Source: Gemmatimonadota bacterium (GTDB lineage Bacteria; Gemmatimonadota; Gemmatimonadetes; Gemmatimonadales; Gemmatimonadaceae). Taken from it: a stretch of DNA of 36,969 nucleotides. Below the pieces are notes generated by a model. The model searched no databases, was not told the origin of the DNA, and saw only the letters and a list, made by a program, of their open reading frames with translations. Shown piece by piece: positions 19,172 through 27,648 of this stretch. Position numbers and translations under genes: made by a program. Location: the NCBI GenBank assembly GCA_016871855.1, contig VHBQ01000028.1, positions 1 to 36,969 of the forward strand, in the 5' to 3' direction. Numbering within the stretch: position 1 is the stretch's first letter; each line of letters begins with the position of its first letter.

Positions 19172-20362
19172 TTATTGCGTAAACGAATCCCAGCTGGTAT
19201 CGCTCGTCCCCGCGATGCCCTGCACCTTCAGGGCGAACTCGCTGGGGTTGGTCGAATGGAACAGCGCGTCCTCGTACGAGATGATGCCCTTGGAATACCA
19301 GCTCATCAGCGACTGGTCGAAGCTCTGCATCCCGTACTGCACCGTCCCTTCCTTGATGAGATCGGGGATGTTGAGCGACTTGTTCATGTCGCGGATGTTG
19401 TCCTTGACGGCCGCGGTGTTGATGAGGATCTCGCAGGCGGGGACGCGGCCGGGGCGGTCGGAGCGCGGGACAAGGCGCAATGACACCACGGCCTGCAGCG
19501 CCGTGGAGAGCGAGAAGCGGACGTCGGCCTGCTGGTGCGGCGGGTAGAACGACAGCACGCGGTTGATGGTCTGCGTGGCGTCGGTGGTATGCAGGGTGCT
19601 GAACACCACGTGCCCCGTGTCGGCGGCCTTCAGCGCGATCTCGAGCGTCTCGAGGTCGCGGATCTCGCCGATGAGAATGATGTCGGGATCCTGGCGCAGC
19701 ACGCGGCGCAGCGCCGCGGCGAACGACCCGGTGTCGAGCCCCACCTCGCGCTGGTTGATGTTGCAGTTGATGTCGCGGTGCAGGAACTCGATGGGGTCTT
19801 CGATGGTGATGATGTTCGCGCGCCGCGTCTCGTTCACGTACTGGATCATCGACGCGAGCGCCGTGGACTTGCCGGAGCCGGTGATGCCGGTGACCAGGAC
19901 GAGCCCGCGCGGCTTCATCGCGATCTCCTCGAGCACCGGCGGGAGGTTGAGGTCGCGAATGGACGCGGCCTGGAAGGCGATGGCGCGGAAGACGAACGCA
20001 ATGGTCCCGCGCTGCTGGTACATGTTCACGCGGAAGCGGCCGATCCCCGGCACGCCGATGGCGAAATCCGCCTCCTTCTCGGCGTCGAACTCGCGCTTCT
20101 GCTTGGGCGGGCAGATCCGCTCGCCGATGGACTTGAGGTCTTCGGGCTTGAGCGGCGGCAGTTCGATCGGCGACAACTCGCCGTTGAGGCGCGCCATAGG
20201 CGGGCGGCCGATCTTGAGGTGCAGGTCGGACGCCCCCATCTGCACGGCGTGCTGGAGGACGGCCTTGTAGTTGTACGGCGGCGCGGGCGGCGCGCCCGCG
20301 GCCTGCTGGGCGCCGACCGCCGGCTGCGCCGTGGTCGGCCGCGGGCCGGTAGGGTCACTCAT
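19172..20362 (-). CDS. pilT: Type IV pilus retraction ATPase PilT
   Basis: A 396-residue secretion-family hexameric ATPase that retracts type IV pili. After a Pro/Ala-rich N-terminal extension of about 28 residues come the N2 domain (ASDLHLKIGRPPMARLNGEL), Walker A GITGSGKS near residue 163, the Asp box TIEDPIEFLHRD, Walker B IILIGEIRDLET and the His box VVFSTLHTTDA. The tail is longer than in E. coli-type PilT; a PilU-like paralogue role is possible. Its ATG overlaps the accB stop by eight bases, so the two are translationally coupled, and accC follows. No other pilus gene is in the window. Confidence 0.94.
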   Translation of the reverse strand: MSDPTGPRPTTAQPAVGAQQAAGAPPAPPYNYKAVLQHAVQMGASDLHLKIGRPPMARLNGELSPIELPPLKPEDLKSIGERICPPKQKREFDAEKEADFAIGVPGIGRFRVNMYQQRGTIAFVFRAIAFQAASIRDLNLPPVLEEIAMKPRGLVLVTGITGSGKSTALASMIQYVNETRRANIITIEDPIEFLHRDINCNINQREVGLDTGSFAAALRRVLRQDPDIILIGEIRDLETLEIALKAADTGHVVFSTLHTTDATQTINRVLSFYPPHQQADVRFSLSTALQAVVSLRLVPRSDRPGRVPACEILINTAAVKDNIRDMNKSLNIPDLIKEGTVQYGMQSFDQSLMSWYSKGIISYEDALFHSTNPSEFALKVQGIAGTSDTSWDSFTQ

Positions 20363-20846
20363 CGGGGTCGATGCGGAAGAGGACCTGGCCGAACTCGACC
20401 GGGTGCGAATCGCTGACGCAGACCTCGCGGATCGTTCCGGCGACCTCGCACTCGATCTCGTTCATGATCTTCATCGCCTCGACGATGCAGAGCACCTGCC
20501 CCTTGGCGACCTTGGACCCGACGTGCACGTACGCCTCGGCGCCCGGCTCAGGCTTCGCGTAATACGTCCCGACCATCGGTGACTTGATGTCGACCAGGCG
20601 GGAGGAGGACGCCTCGGCCTTGGGCGGTGTTGCGGCCGCGACCGGCGCGGGGTGCGGCATCGGCGGCGCCATCGGTGCGGCCGGCGCCGCATGAACGACC
20701 GGGGCCACCGCGTGCATGGCGGCGCGGGCGGACGGCGTCTTGCTGATCCGGATCTTCATCCCCTTGTCCGAGGAGATCTCGATCGAATCCACGCTCGACT
20801 CATCGAGCATGTCGACCAGCTTCTTCACGTATCTGAGGTCAATCAT
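20355..20846 (-). CDS. accB: Acetyl-CoA carboxylase, biotin carboxyl carrier protein
   Basis: A 163-residue BCCP. The N-terminal helix (MIDLRYVKKLVDMLDESSVDSIEI) is followed by an Ala/Pro-rich flexible linker (residues 40-80) and the biotinyl domain with the biotin site EAMKIMNEIE. The domain begins VDIKSPMVGTYY, and the acidic end FRIDPDE is usual. ATG at 20846; a class C array starts eight bases upstream and no ribosome binding site is evident. Its 3' end overlaps pilT by eight bases. Confidence 0.97.
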   Translation of the reverse strand: MIDLRYVKKLVDMLDESSVDSIEISSDKGMKIRISKTPSARAAMHAVAPVVHAAPAAPMAPPMPHPAPVAAATPPKAEASSSRLVDIKSPMVGTYYAKPEPGAEAYVHVGSKVAKGQVLCIVEAMKIMNEIECEVAGTIREVCVSDSHPVEFGQVLFRIDPDE

Positions 20847-20853
20847 TGAGGCG

Positions 20854-20888
20854 GACGGTTGACGGTGGACGGTGGACGGTGGACGGTC
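20854..20888. repeat. Class C 7-bp array upstream of accB
   Basis: Five tandem GACGGTN units (N = T, G, G, G, C) end seven bases from the accB start codon. Orientation relative to the gene is the same as at gmhA and in the accC-proximal array. Confidence 0.85.
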
Positions 20889-20942
20889 GTAAGACCACCG
20901 CCGTCACCACAGCGGCTTCTGGCGCCGCCGGTCCTTCTTGGC

Positions 20943-22034
20943 TCAACCCACGACCAGCAGTTCTCTCGGGAAACTCGTCAGGACGACCGGTCCATCCTCC
21001 GACAGGAAGACATCGTCCTCGATGCGCACCCCGCCCCAGCCGGGCTTGTATATGCCGGGTTCGATGGTCACGACCGCACCGGGGGGCAGCGGCGCTTCCG
21101 CGGTCCGGGCGAGCCGCGGCCCCTCGTGCACCTCGAGCCCGATACCGTGCCCAAGGGAGTGCCCGAAGAGCGCCCCGAAGCCGCGGGACTCAATGTAGTC
21201 TCTCGCGAGGGCGTCGGCATCCCTCCCCCGCATTCCGGCCCGAACACCGGCCGAAGCGCTCAGCGTTGCCTCCCGCACAATGTCGTGAACGTGCCGCATC
21301 TCCGGGTTCGCGCTCTGGACCGCGAACGTGCGGGTGATGTCGCTGCAGTACCCCTCGAAGGACGCGCCGAAGTCGATGAGCAGGAACTCCTCGGGTTGCA
21401 GCGCGCGATGGGACGCGCGGGCGTGCGGGAGCGCCGCGCGCTCACCGGACGCCACGATGGTCTCAAAGGGCGGCGCGTCCGACCCGAGGTCTCGCAGGTG
21501 GTGCTCGAGGAGTCCGGCTACCTGCCGCTCGGTCATCCCGACCCGTACCCCCGGCAGAGTGAGCTCAAGCGCCCGCTCGGCGATTCGCACGGCTTCGCGA
21601 ATCCGGCTGAGCTCCCCGGCGTCCTTGCGTTCCCGCAACGCCTCGACGATGCCGACACTCCCCCGCCACTGCCAGCGCCCCGCGACGTCGGGCAGCCGTT
21701 CGTAGTCGGCATAGAGCAGATGCGTCGACTCGAAGAGAAGCCGGGTGCCGTCTGCCGCGGTGGCCAGCACCTCGCGCACCCCGTTCCACAGGGACGACGG
21801 CTCGATGCGCACCGTCGCGTGGGCGCCCACCTCGTCCTGCACCTGCACCGCGTAGCGGAAGTCGGTGACGAGCACCGGCGGCGCCGCGGCGAAGACGACG
21901 AGGAGCGCCGCCGAGCCGGAGAAGCCGGTCAAGTACCGAATGCTGTGGAGCGACGTCACGAGCAGGGCGTCCGCCTCGCGCTCGCGCAGCGCGGCGCGAA
22001 GGGCCGCGAGACGGAGCGGACGACGTTCTTCCAT
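20943..22034 (-). CDS. pepP: Xaa-Pro aminopeptidase (M24 family)
   Basis: A 363-residue creatinase-fold metallopeptidase that removes N-terminal residues before proline. The N-terminal domain includes ADALLVTSLHSIRYLTGFSGSAA. The pita-bread domain has the two-metal ligands in LIDFGASFEGYCSDITRT (two Asp), GHSLGHGIGLEVHE (His), VTIEPGIY (Glu) and GVRIEDDV (Glu). The start at MEERRPLRL is 28 bases after aroQ; the longer frame upstream overlaps aroQ and is a shadow. The aroQ-pepP-accB order is widespread in bacteria, often with efp between pepP and accB; efp is not here. Confidence 0.93.
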   Translation of the reverse strand: MEERRPLRLAALRAALREREADALLVTSLHSIRYLTGFSGSAALLVVFAAAPPVLVTDFRYAVQVQDEVGAHATVRIEPSSLWNGVREVLATAADGTRLLFESTHLLYADYERLPDVAGRWQWRGSVGIVEALRERKDAGELSRIREAVRIAERALELTLPGVRVGMTERQVAGLLEHHLRDLGSDAPPFETIVASGERAALPHARASHRALQPEEFLLIDFGASFEGYCSDITRTFAVQSANPEMRHVHDIVREATLSASAGVRAGMRGRDADALARDYIESRGFGALFGHSLGHGIGLEVHEGPRLARTAEAPLPPGAVVTIEPGIYKPGWGGVRIEDDVFLSEDGPVVLTSFPRELLVVG

Positions 22035-22062
22035 GGGCTGGACGCGCGGCGCGCGGCCGAGC

Positions 22063-22497
22063 CTAGGCGCGCAGCGCGGCCACGAGGCCGCGCAGGGCCA
22101 GCGTGTACCCCGGCGCGCCGAAGCCGCACAGCAGTGCGCGCGCGCCCGCGGCCAGCGTGCTGTGGCGACGCTGGGGCTCCCTCGCGAAGATGTTCGAGAG
22201 ATGGACCTCGGCGTACGGAATGGCCACGGCCGCCAGCGCGTCGCGAATGGCGAGGCTGGTGTGCGAGTACGCGCCGGCATTGATCACAATGCCGTCAACG
22301 CTCCCCTTCGCCCCCTGAATCATGTCGATGATCGCGCCTTCGTGATTCGACTGGCGGCACTCCACCTGCACGCCCAGTTCGGCACCAACCACGGCGAGAT
22401 CGCGCTCGATTTCGGCCAGCGTCGTCGTGCCGTAGATGTGCGGCTCGCGCGTGCCGAGCAGGTTCAGGTTGGGACCGCTAATGACGAGGATCTTCAC
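22063..22497 (-). CDS. aroQ: 3-dehydroquinate dehydratase, type II
   Basis: A 144-residue dodecameric dehydratase of the shikimate pathway (3-dehydroquinate to 3-dehydroshikimate). Conserved: [18 protein letters not shown], with the catalytic Tyr22 and an active-site Arg17, then [26 protein letters not shown] and [11 protein letters not shown]. The C-terminal [11 protein letters not shown] also matches. The usual FRHHS loop reads QRRHS here. The start is GTG, overlapping the upstream TPR gene stop as GTGA, so translation is probably coupled. Confidence 0.97.
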   Translation of the reverse strand: MKILVISGPNLNLLGTREPHIYGTTTLAEIERDLAVVGAELGVQVECRQSNHEGAIIDMIQGAKGSVDGIVINAGAYSHTSLAIRDALAAVAIPYAEVHLSNIFAREPQRRHSTLAAGARALLCGFGAPGYTLALRGLVAALRA

Positions 22498-24752
22498 GAG
22501 CCCTTGAGTCCCTTCAACCAGTCGGTGAACTGCGCGACGTCCTCCGCGGGGGCGGCCTGCGACGCGGGAGAGGGGGACGGTGCCGGAGGTTCCCCACCCT
22601 CGCCGCCGGAGAAGAACTGGTCGAAGCGCAAGCGCGTGGACTGCCGCTGGACGCCGGCCGCGCGCTGCGGCGTCTCGTCCTTGAAGACCGATTCAAGGGA
22701 CAACTCGTCGGTCACGCGACGCGTCGGTTCGCCGCGAATGGGAGCGGCGGGCGCGCCGCCGTACGCCGCCGAAAGGGCGAGCGCGGCCCCCTCATCCTCG
22801 GCCAGCACCCCCGCCATGCCGAACAACTGATCCAACTGGCCACCTGGAGCGATGCCCGTGGCTGCTGGCTGCAGCGCAACCGCTTCTGTAACGGGCGACG
22901 GCGGCGCGTCCACCGACGCCGCGGCAGGCGCCGCGCTTACGGGCGCGCTTGTGGACTCATCGGCGGCGACAGGGGCTTCCACTGCCGTGTCGGTCGCGAC
23001 TCCGGGGATCGCGCGGCGCGCAGCGATGCGGGCGAAGACCTCGCGTGCCGTCGGTCCGGTGGGTGCGGGCGGTAGCGCTGGCTGAGCGGGCGCCGCTGGC
23101 TCAGCGGACGCCGCTGGCTCGGCGAGCGCAGCCGCCTGAACGGGCGCGTCGGGCGCGGCCACCTCGGCGGGTTCCACCGGCGCCGCTGTATCGGCGGGCG
23201 CCGCGGGAACCGTCGGAATGCTCCCGGTGCGACGCACCTCCTCCGCGACCGCGTCCGCCTCGATCTGCTCGCTGACCGAATCGATCGCCAGGCTCGAGCG
23301 CGTCCCGTGCTCGAGGTGCTTCACGCGCTCGGCGAGCCCCGCGTCCTCGGGATTCTGCGCGAGCAACTGGCGATAGACGCCGAGTGCCTCCTCGCGGAAG
23401 CCCTGCTGGAGGTACAACTCGGCCATCGTCTCCGTGACGAACGGCGACGGCGGGGTCTCGATGCCCGGCGCAGATTCAAGCAGCTCGTCCGTTGGCTCGC
23501 GACCCACGAATGAGTCGGCGACGAACCCCGCCTCATCGGTGGGTGCGGTCGCCTCACCGCCCCCGATGACCGCATCGCTGATCGGCGCGTTGCCAAAGAG
23601 CGCGTCGAAGTCCGCAGGCGTCGCCGGGGCTGCCCCCACGGCTTCAGGCACCGCGTCGACGAGCGCTGGCGCCTCGGGTGCGGGCTCAGGCGGCGAAAGC
23701 GCCGATGGCGGCACGGGCCTGGGCTCCGTGATCGGTTCGCCGATCGCCACGACGTCGCCCGTGTCCACGAGCGGCAGCGAGTCGAGCAGACTGATGCGCG
23801 GGGGCGTCTCGTCCGTCACGCCCACGGTGGCGGTCACGTCCAACCCATCGCCGAATGCTGGTGGTTCGGCGAGTGTGCCGAACATCGAGGACTCGTCAGC
23901 AGGCGGCGCATCGAACGAGGTGTCCTGCACCTCGATCTCGGCCGGCGGCGTGGCGGCGAGCGGGCTCTCGTCGATTCCTTCGACAGACGCTTCCGCCAAC
24001 GACGGAGCCGGCTCGGCCCCGTCGGTCATTTCGAAGCCAGCCTCCATCGTGGGCGGCGGCTCGTGCACCTCTGGCGCGGGCGGTTCTGCGGCGGGTGGCG
24101 GCGCGGCGGGCGACGTGACGGCGCCGAGGAGATCCACCGCCGGGGCTGTCGAGTCGGCGAGATTGAGATCGAGATCCAGCAAGCCGATGCTGAGTCGAGG
24201 CGTCGCGAGAACGCTCGGCGTCGGCACGACCGGGGTGGGCGCACTTGCATCGACGACGGCCGGCTCGGTCAGAATGGTCGGCGCGACATCCTGCTCGGCG
24301 TAGTTTGGCGGAGGAGGCGGCGCAAGCGGCGCTTCGACAACCACGCTCGGTGCCGCCGTCGCCTCCAGTGACGCAATGAGCGCGGTCACTTCCTCATTGC
24401 GCGGGTCGGCCTCAAGCACCCGCTGATACCAGTGCTTCGCGGTGGCGGCATCGCTGTCGTGCCGCGCGATGTCGCCGAGATGGCGCAGCGCGATGAGGTT
24501 CTCGGGGTCGAGTTGGATCGCCGCCTCGAAGACGACCTTGGCCTCCGCGGGGCGCGACGACTCAAACAGCGCCTGCGCGTAGACGATGTGCCCGCTGAGG
24601 TGCCCCGGCTGCTCCTCCAAGTGCATGCGGCAGAGGTCGATGGCCGCATCGAGGTCGCCCGCCTTTCGATACTCGTTGGCGAGCGGCGCGAAGAAGCGCC
24701 GAGGGTTCTCCTCGTACCGGTGCTTCAGCTCGTCAACGCGAGAGGGAGCCAT
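22494..24752 (-). CDS. TPR protein with long low-complexity acidic linker
   Basis: A 752-residue protein without a recognised name. The N-terminal 130 residues are tetratricopeptide repeats ([58 protein letters not shown]). A Pro/Ala/Asp/Glu-rich disordered region of about 350 residues follows, with scattered LLDLDLNL-like motifs. A further TPR lies near residue 440 ([24 protein letters not shown]). The C-terminus has a small conserved-looking segment ([10 protein letters not shown]... and [10 protein letters not shown]). No signal peptide, so probably a cytoplasmic scaffold. It heads the aroQ-pepP-accB-pilT-accC run and has a good promoter upstream. A pilus or motility role is only a guess from the neighbouring pilT. 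Confidence 0.85.
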   Translation of the reverse strand: MAPSRVDELKHRYEENPRRFFAPLANEYRKAGDLDAAIDLCRMHLEEQPGHLSGHIVYAQALFESSRPAEAKVVFEAAIQLDPENLIALRHLGDIARHDSDAATAKHWYQRVLEADPRNEEVTALIASLEATAAPSVVVEAPLAPPPPPNYAEQDVAPTILTEPAVVDASAPTPVVPTPSVLATPRLSIGLLDLDLNLADSTAPAVDLLGAVTSPAAPPPAAEPPAPEVHEPPPTMEAGFEMTDGAEPAPSLAEASVEGIDESPLAATPPAEIEVQDTSFDAPPADESSMFGTLAEPPAFGDGLDVTATVGVTDETPPRISLLDSLPLVDTGDVVAIGEPITEPRPVPPSALSPPEPAPEAPALVDAVPEAVGAAPATPADFDALFGNAPISDAVIGGGEATAPTDEAGFVADSFVGREPTDELLESAPGIETPPSPFVTETMAELYLQQGFREEALGVYRQLLAQNPEDAGLAERVKHLEHGTRSSLAIDSVSEQIEADAVAEEVRRTGSIPTVPAAPADTAAPVEPAEVAAPDAPVQAAALAEPAASAEPAAPAQPALPPAPTGPTAREVFARIAARRAIPGVATDTAVEAPVAADESTSAPVSAAPAAASVDAPPSPVTEAVALQPAATGIAPGGQLDQLFGMAGVLAEDEGAALALSAAYGGAPAAPIRGEPTRRVTDELSLESVFKDETPQRAAGVQRQSTRLRFDQFFSGGEGGEPPAPSPSPASQAAPAEDVAQFTDWLKGLKGS

Positions 24753-24816
24753 GCAAGGCCGAGGAGCGAGGGACGAAGGTCAGGAGCGGGGACATGCGGA
24801 AAGACGGCAGAACCAG

Positions 24817-24846
24817 AATGTACCATGCGACGCAAAGGGGCGTCAA
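24817..24846 (-). promoter_or_regulatory. Sigma-70-type promoter of the TPR-aroQ operon
   Basis: On the minus strand TTGACG (24841-24846), an 18-bp spacer, then TACATT (24817-24822). It predicts a start near 24810 and a leader of about 58 nt. It is back-to-back with the promoter of the foldase gene. Confidence 0.6.
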
Positions 24847-24865
24847 TCAGAAGTGCCGGACCGAC

Positions 24866-24895
24866 TTGATCTTAGCTGATCCTCACGGCTATTTT
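24866..24895 (+). promoter_or_regulatory. Predicted promoter of the foldase gene
   Basis: TTGATC (24866-24871), an 18-bp spacer, then TATTTT (24890-24895), in a local AT-rich patch. Transcription would start near 24902, about 118 nt before the chosen ATG. Confidence 0.5.
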
Positions 24896-24937
24896 TCTAG
24901 GCTAACAACGAGATGCGGTAGTTCGGTTGGTGGCGGT

Positions 24938-24953
24938 GGGCACCATGGTGCCC
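24938..24953. promoter_or_regulatory. Perfect 16-bp palindrome in the foldase leader
   Basis: GGGCACCATGGTGCCC is fully palindromic and lies about 35 bp past the predicted transcription start, 66 bp before the coding start. An operator or leader hairpin is possible. No family can be named. Confidence 0.35.
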
Positions 24954-25019
24954 GGCGTCCCGCGAGTCGCGTCGTCCTTTCACTTCGTTTCTGGGAGTTG
25001 CTGCGCCGTGCTGCAATCA

Positions 25020-26837
25020 ATGCGGAGCGCCGCGAAGTACATCTGGATCTTCATCTTTGTCGCCTTTGTGGGCGGCTTCCTGCTGGCGGAGACGTCTGGC
25101 CTCCTCGGCCGTGCGCCGGTGACGACCTCGACGATCGTGGCCAGCGTGAACGGTGAGGACATTCCGTACATGGTCTGGGCCAACTCGTCCGCGGCGCTCG
25201 CCCAGCAGCAGGAGCAGCAGCTCGGCCGCGGCCTGACGATGGACGAGCGTGCGGAGGTCGACCAGCAGGCGTTTGACCAGCTGGTCAACGACGTGCTCCT
25301 TCGTCAGGAATACGAGAAGCGGGGCATCCGCGTCACAGATGAGGAAGTCATCGAGACGGCCAAGTATGCCCCGCCGCCGCAGTTCCGGCAGAGCCCGGAT
25401 TTCCTGACGGACGGGCAGTTCGACATGGCGAAATACCGGCGGTTCCTGGCAAGCCCGGCGGCCCGGCAGCAGGGCATCCTCGCCCAGCTGGAGCAGTACT
25501 ACCGCTCGGAGATTCCCAAGGAGAAGCTCTTTTCGCAGGTCGCGGCCGACGCGTACGTGAGCGACGCCCGCCTGTGGCAGATGTACCAGGACCGGACGGA
25601 TTCGGCGCAAGTGTCCTTCGTCTCGTGGGTCCCGTCGGACGTGGACGAGGTGGCGAAGACGGTCACGGAGACGGAGCTGCAGCAGTTCTTCGCGGGCCAC
25701 GCGAAGGAGTTCGAGCGGTCAGGGCGCGCGGTGCTGTCGCTGGTGAGCATCCCTCGCCTTCCGACCGCGGCGGACAGCGCCGCCGCGCTGGCCCGCGCGC
25801 AGGGTCTGCGGGATGAGATCGTGAAGGGGGCGAAGTTCGACGACGTCGCCCGCCGCGCTTCGGACGACACGGTGAGCGGCGCGCTCGGCGGCGACCTGGG
25901 CAAGGGCGCGAAGGGGCGCTTCGTGGCGGAGTTCGACGACGCGGCGTACAAGCTCGCGCCGGGCCAGCTGTCGGCGCCGGTGCGCACCAGCTTCGGCTGG
26001 CACTTGATCAAGGTGGATAGCCGCAAGGGCGACACGCTGTCACTGCGGCACATCCTGGTGAAGATCTCACAGGGCGACTCCTCCGCGGTGCGCACGGACC
26101 GTCAGGCCGACGAACTGGCCCGGATGGCGGCGGGCGCGCTCGAGGCGCAGAAGTTCGACTCGGCCGCCAAGCAGATGGGTCTCCTGGTCACGCAGATCGA
26201 GGTCATCGAGGGCCAGCAGGCGCGGTATCTCGGCGGCCTCGCGCCGAGCGTGAGCGCGTGGGCGTTCGGCGGTTCACAGCCCGGCGAGTCGAGCGACCTC
26301 TTTGACGAGGAGCGCATGTACTATCTCGCCCGCCTTGACTCGCTGCAGCCGGGCGGCGAGCAGACGCTGGACGCGGTCAAGGACGAGGTGCGCCAGCGCG
26401 TGGCGGTGCGCAAGTCGCTGGACGCGAAGGTAGACGCCGCGAAGCAGGCGGCGACCGCAGCGGCGACGACCTCGCTGGAGGCCGCGGCGGCGGCGGCCGG
26501 CCGCTCGGTGCAGAAGTCGGAGCTATTCACCCGCGTCGGATTCGTGATGGGCATGGGCCAGCTGAACGAGGCGGTGGGCGCGGCGTTTGCGCTCCCGGTG
26601 GGCGGCATCAGCGCGCCCGTGCGCACGGAGAACGCGATCTTCGTGATGCGCGTGGACAAGCGCGTGCCGGCCGACAAGGCGAAGTTCGAGGCCGAGAAGG
26701 CCACCCAGCGCCAGCAGGCGATGGGCGCATTGCGCGAGGCGCGCGTGCAGGCGTTCGTCGGCGCGCTGCGCAAGGACGCGAAGATCGACGATCGGCGGAA
26801 GAAGATCCAAGCTTCACTACGGCGGCAGGCGAGCTAA
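25020..26837 (+). CDS. PpiD/SurA-type periplasmic peptidyl-prolyl isomerase
   Basis: A 605-residue membrane-anchored foldase. I start at MRSAAKYIWIFIFVAFVGGF, giving one N-terminal membrane anchor as in PpiD; the 31 codons upstream are open but not signal-like. The SurA N-terminal chaperone region follows (VASVNGEDIPYMVWANSS..., FDQLVNDVLLRQEYEKRGIRVTDEEV). A parvulin-type domain lies near residues 240-350 (KFDDVARRASDDTVSGALGGDLG, APVRTSFGWHLIKV), with a second HIL-containing segment (LRHILVKISQ) next and another parvulin-like remnant near the C-terminus. The family assists outer membrane protein folding. Single gene with its own promoter; the class D array follows the stop. Confidence 0.88.
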   Translation: MRSAAKYIWIFIFVAFVGGFLLAETSGLLGRAPVTTSTIVASVNGEDIPYMVWANSSAALAQQQEQQLGRGLTMDERAEVDQQAFDQLVNDVLLRQEYEKRGIRVTDEEVIETAKYAPPPQFRQSPDFLTDGQFDMAKYRRFLASPAARQQGILAQLEQYYRSEIPKEKLFSQVAADAYVSDARLWQMYQDRTDSAQVSFVSWVPSDVDEVAKTVTETELQQFFAGHAKEFERSGRAVLSLVSIPRLPTAADSAAALARAQGLRDEIVKGAKFDDVARRASDDTVSGALGGDLGKGAKGRFVAEFDDAAYKLAPGQLSAPVRTSFGWHLIKVDSRKGDTLSLRHILVKISQGDSSAVRTDRQADELARMAAGALEAQKFDSAAKQMGLLVTQIEVIEGQQARYLGGLAPSVSAWAFGGSQPGESSDLFDEERMYYLARLDSLQPGGEQTLDAVKDEVRQRVAVRKSLDAKVDAAKQAATAAATTSLEAAAAAAGRSVQKSELFTRVGFVMGMGQLNEAVGAAFALPVGGISAPVRTENAIFVMRVDKRVPADKAKFEAEKATQRQQAMGALREARVQAFVGALRKDAKIDDRRKKIQASLRRQAS

Positions 26838-26840
26838 GCG

Positions 26841-27107
26841 CAGAAGACGACAGAAGACGACAGAAGACGACAGAAGACGACAGAAGACGACAGAAGACGA
26901 CAGAAGACGACAGAAGACGACAGAAGACGACAGAAGACGACAGAAGACGACAGAAGACGACAGAAGACGACAGAGAACGACAGAATAGGACAGAGGGGCG
27001 CGGCGAAGATCTCGCGGCGCCCCTCTGTCGTTCTCTGTCGTTCTCTGTCGTTCTCTGTCGTTCTCTGTCGTTCTCTGTCGTTCTCTGTCGTTCTCTGTCG
27101 TTCTCTG
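26841..27107. repeat. Class D: facing 10-bp tandem arrays around a terminator hairpin
   Basis: Thirteen perfect tandem copies of CAGAAGACGA (26841-26970) are followed by CAGAGAACGA and two degenerate copies. A hairpin follows: ACAGAGGGGCGC (26990-27001) pairs with GCGCCCCTCTGT (27017-27028). After it come seven perfect copies of TTCTCTGTCG (27031-27100) plus a partial one. The right array is the complement of CAGAGAACGA, not of the left unit. It fills the gap between the convergent foldase gene and tatA. Confidence 0.95.
26990..27028. terminator. Bidirectional terminator hairpin between foldase and tatA
   Basis: A perfect 12-bp GC-rich stem at the centre of the class D arrays, extended on both sides by partly complementary repeat units. 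There is no T-tract. Convergent gene orientation supports termination in both directions. Confidence 0.65.
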
Positions 27108-27109
27108 CC

Positions 27110-27358
27110 CTAAATCAGCTTTTTCGGCTCCGGCCGATCATCGTCCGACCGCTCCGCGCGGTCGCCGGAGGCCGGCAACCGGTCCACGGGGCGCGCCTCG
27201 GGCGCCTCGATCTCCTTCTGCACATCCGTCATGTTCTTCTTGAACTCCCGGATGCCCTTGCCGAACGAGCCGGCAATTTCCGGGATGCGCTTGGCCCCGA
27301 ACAACAGAAGAATTGCCACCAGGGCCATCAGCATTTCGCCCGGGCCGAGTCCGAACAT
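27110..27358 (-). CDS. tatA: Sec-independent protein translocase subunit TatA/TatE
   Basis: An 82-residue twin-arginine translocase component that forms the membrane-weakening assembly for folded proteins. The start MFGLGPGEMLMALVAILLLFGAKRIPEIAGSFGKGIREFKK is classic: a short membrane helix, the FG hinge, then an amphipathic helix. The tail is charged. The ATG at 27358 has a strong AGGAGG seven bases upstream, one of the few good ribosome binding sites in the window. The longer frame upstream overlaps the DUF4321-like gene and is a shadow. tatB/tatC are not in the window. Confidence 0.96.
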   Translation of the reverse strand: MFGLGPGEMLMALVAILLLFGAKRIPEIAGSFGKGIREFKKNMTDVQKEIEAPEARPVDRLPASGDRAERSDDDRPEPKKLI

Positions 27359-27366
27359 GTTGCCTC

Positions 27367-27648
27367 CTAGAAGAGCGAGCGCGCGATGAGATAGGCGATG
27401 AGGACCCCGACGAGGCTCAGGAGCGAGACGTCGAGCGCGATTGGTCCCAATCCAATAGTAACGATGATCAGGTTGATAGTCAGCGGCCCGATGGACGGGG
27501 TGACCCCCGTGGTCAGGAACTCCTTGACCGCCCCGCCCGGCAACCACATCCGCGCAAACTGGGTCAGGAAGCCGCCGACGATGAATCCGACCGTCAGCAC
27601 GATGGCATGGAAGCCGGGGCGATGCTTGGACGAGCCAGTGGGCGCCAT
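27367..27648 (-). CDS. Small membrane protein, DUF4321-like
   Basis: A 93-residue protein with two hydrophobic segments (AIVLTVGFIVGGFLTQFA and LLSLVGVLIAYLIARSLF) and a conserved-looking centre (LTTGVTPSIGPLTINLIIVTIGLGPIALDVS). This pattern fits the DUF4321 family, whose function is unknown. Its ATG overlaps the stop of the polyprenyl synthase gene by one base (TGATG), and tatA follows after eight bases, so the three are almost certainly cotranscribed. The assignment is from memory of the family pattern, not a search. Confidence 0.75.
   Translation of the reverse strand: MAPTGSSKHRPGFHAIVLTVGFIVGGFLTQFARMWLPGGAVKEFLTTGVTPSIGPLTINLIIVTIGLGPIALDVSLLSLVGVLIAYLIARSLF

Noticed and set aside
26841-27107. 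Possible CRISPR array from regular repeats
   Set aside because: The 10-bp units are directly adjacent with no unique spacers, and no cas genes are present; it is a plain tandem repeat.
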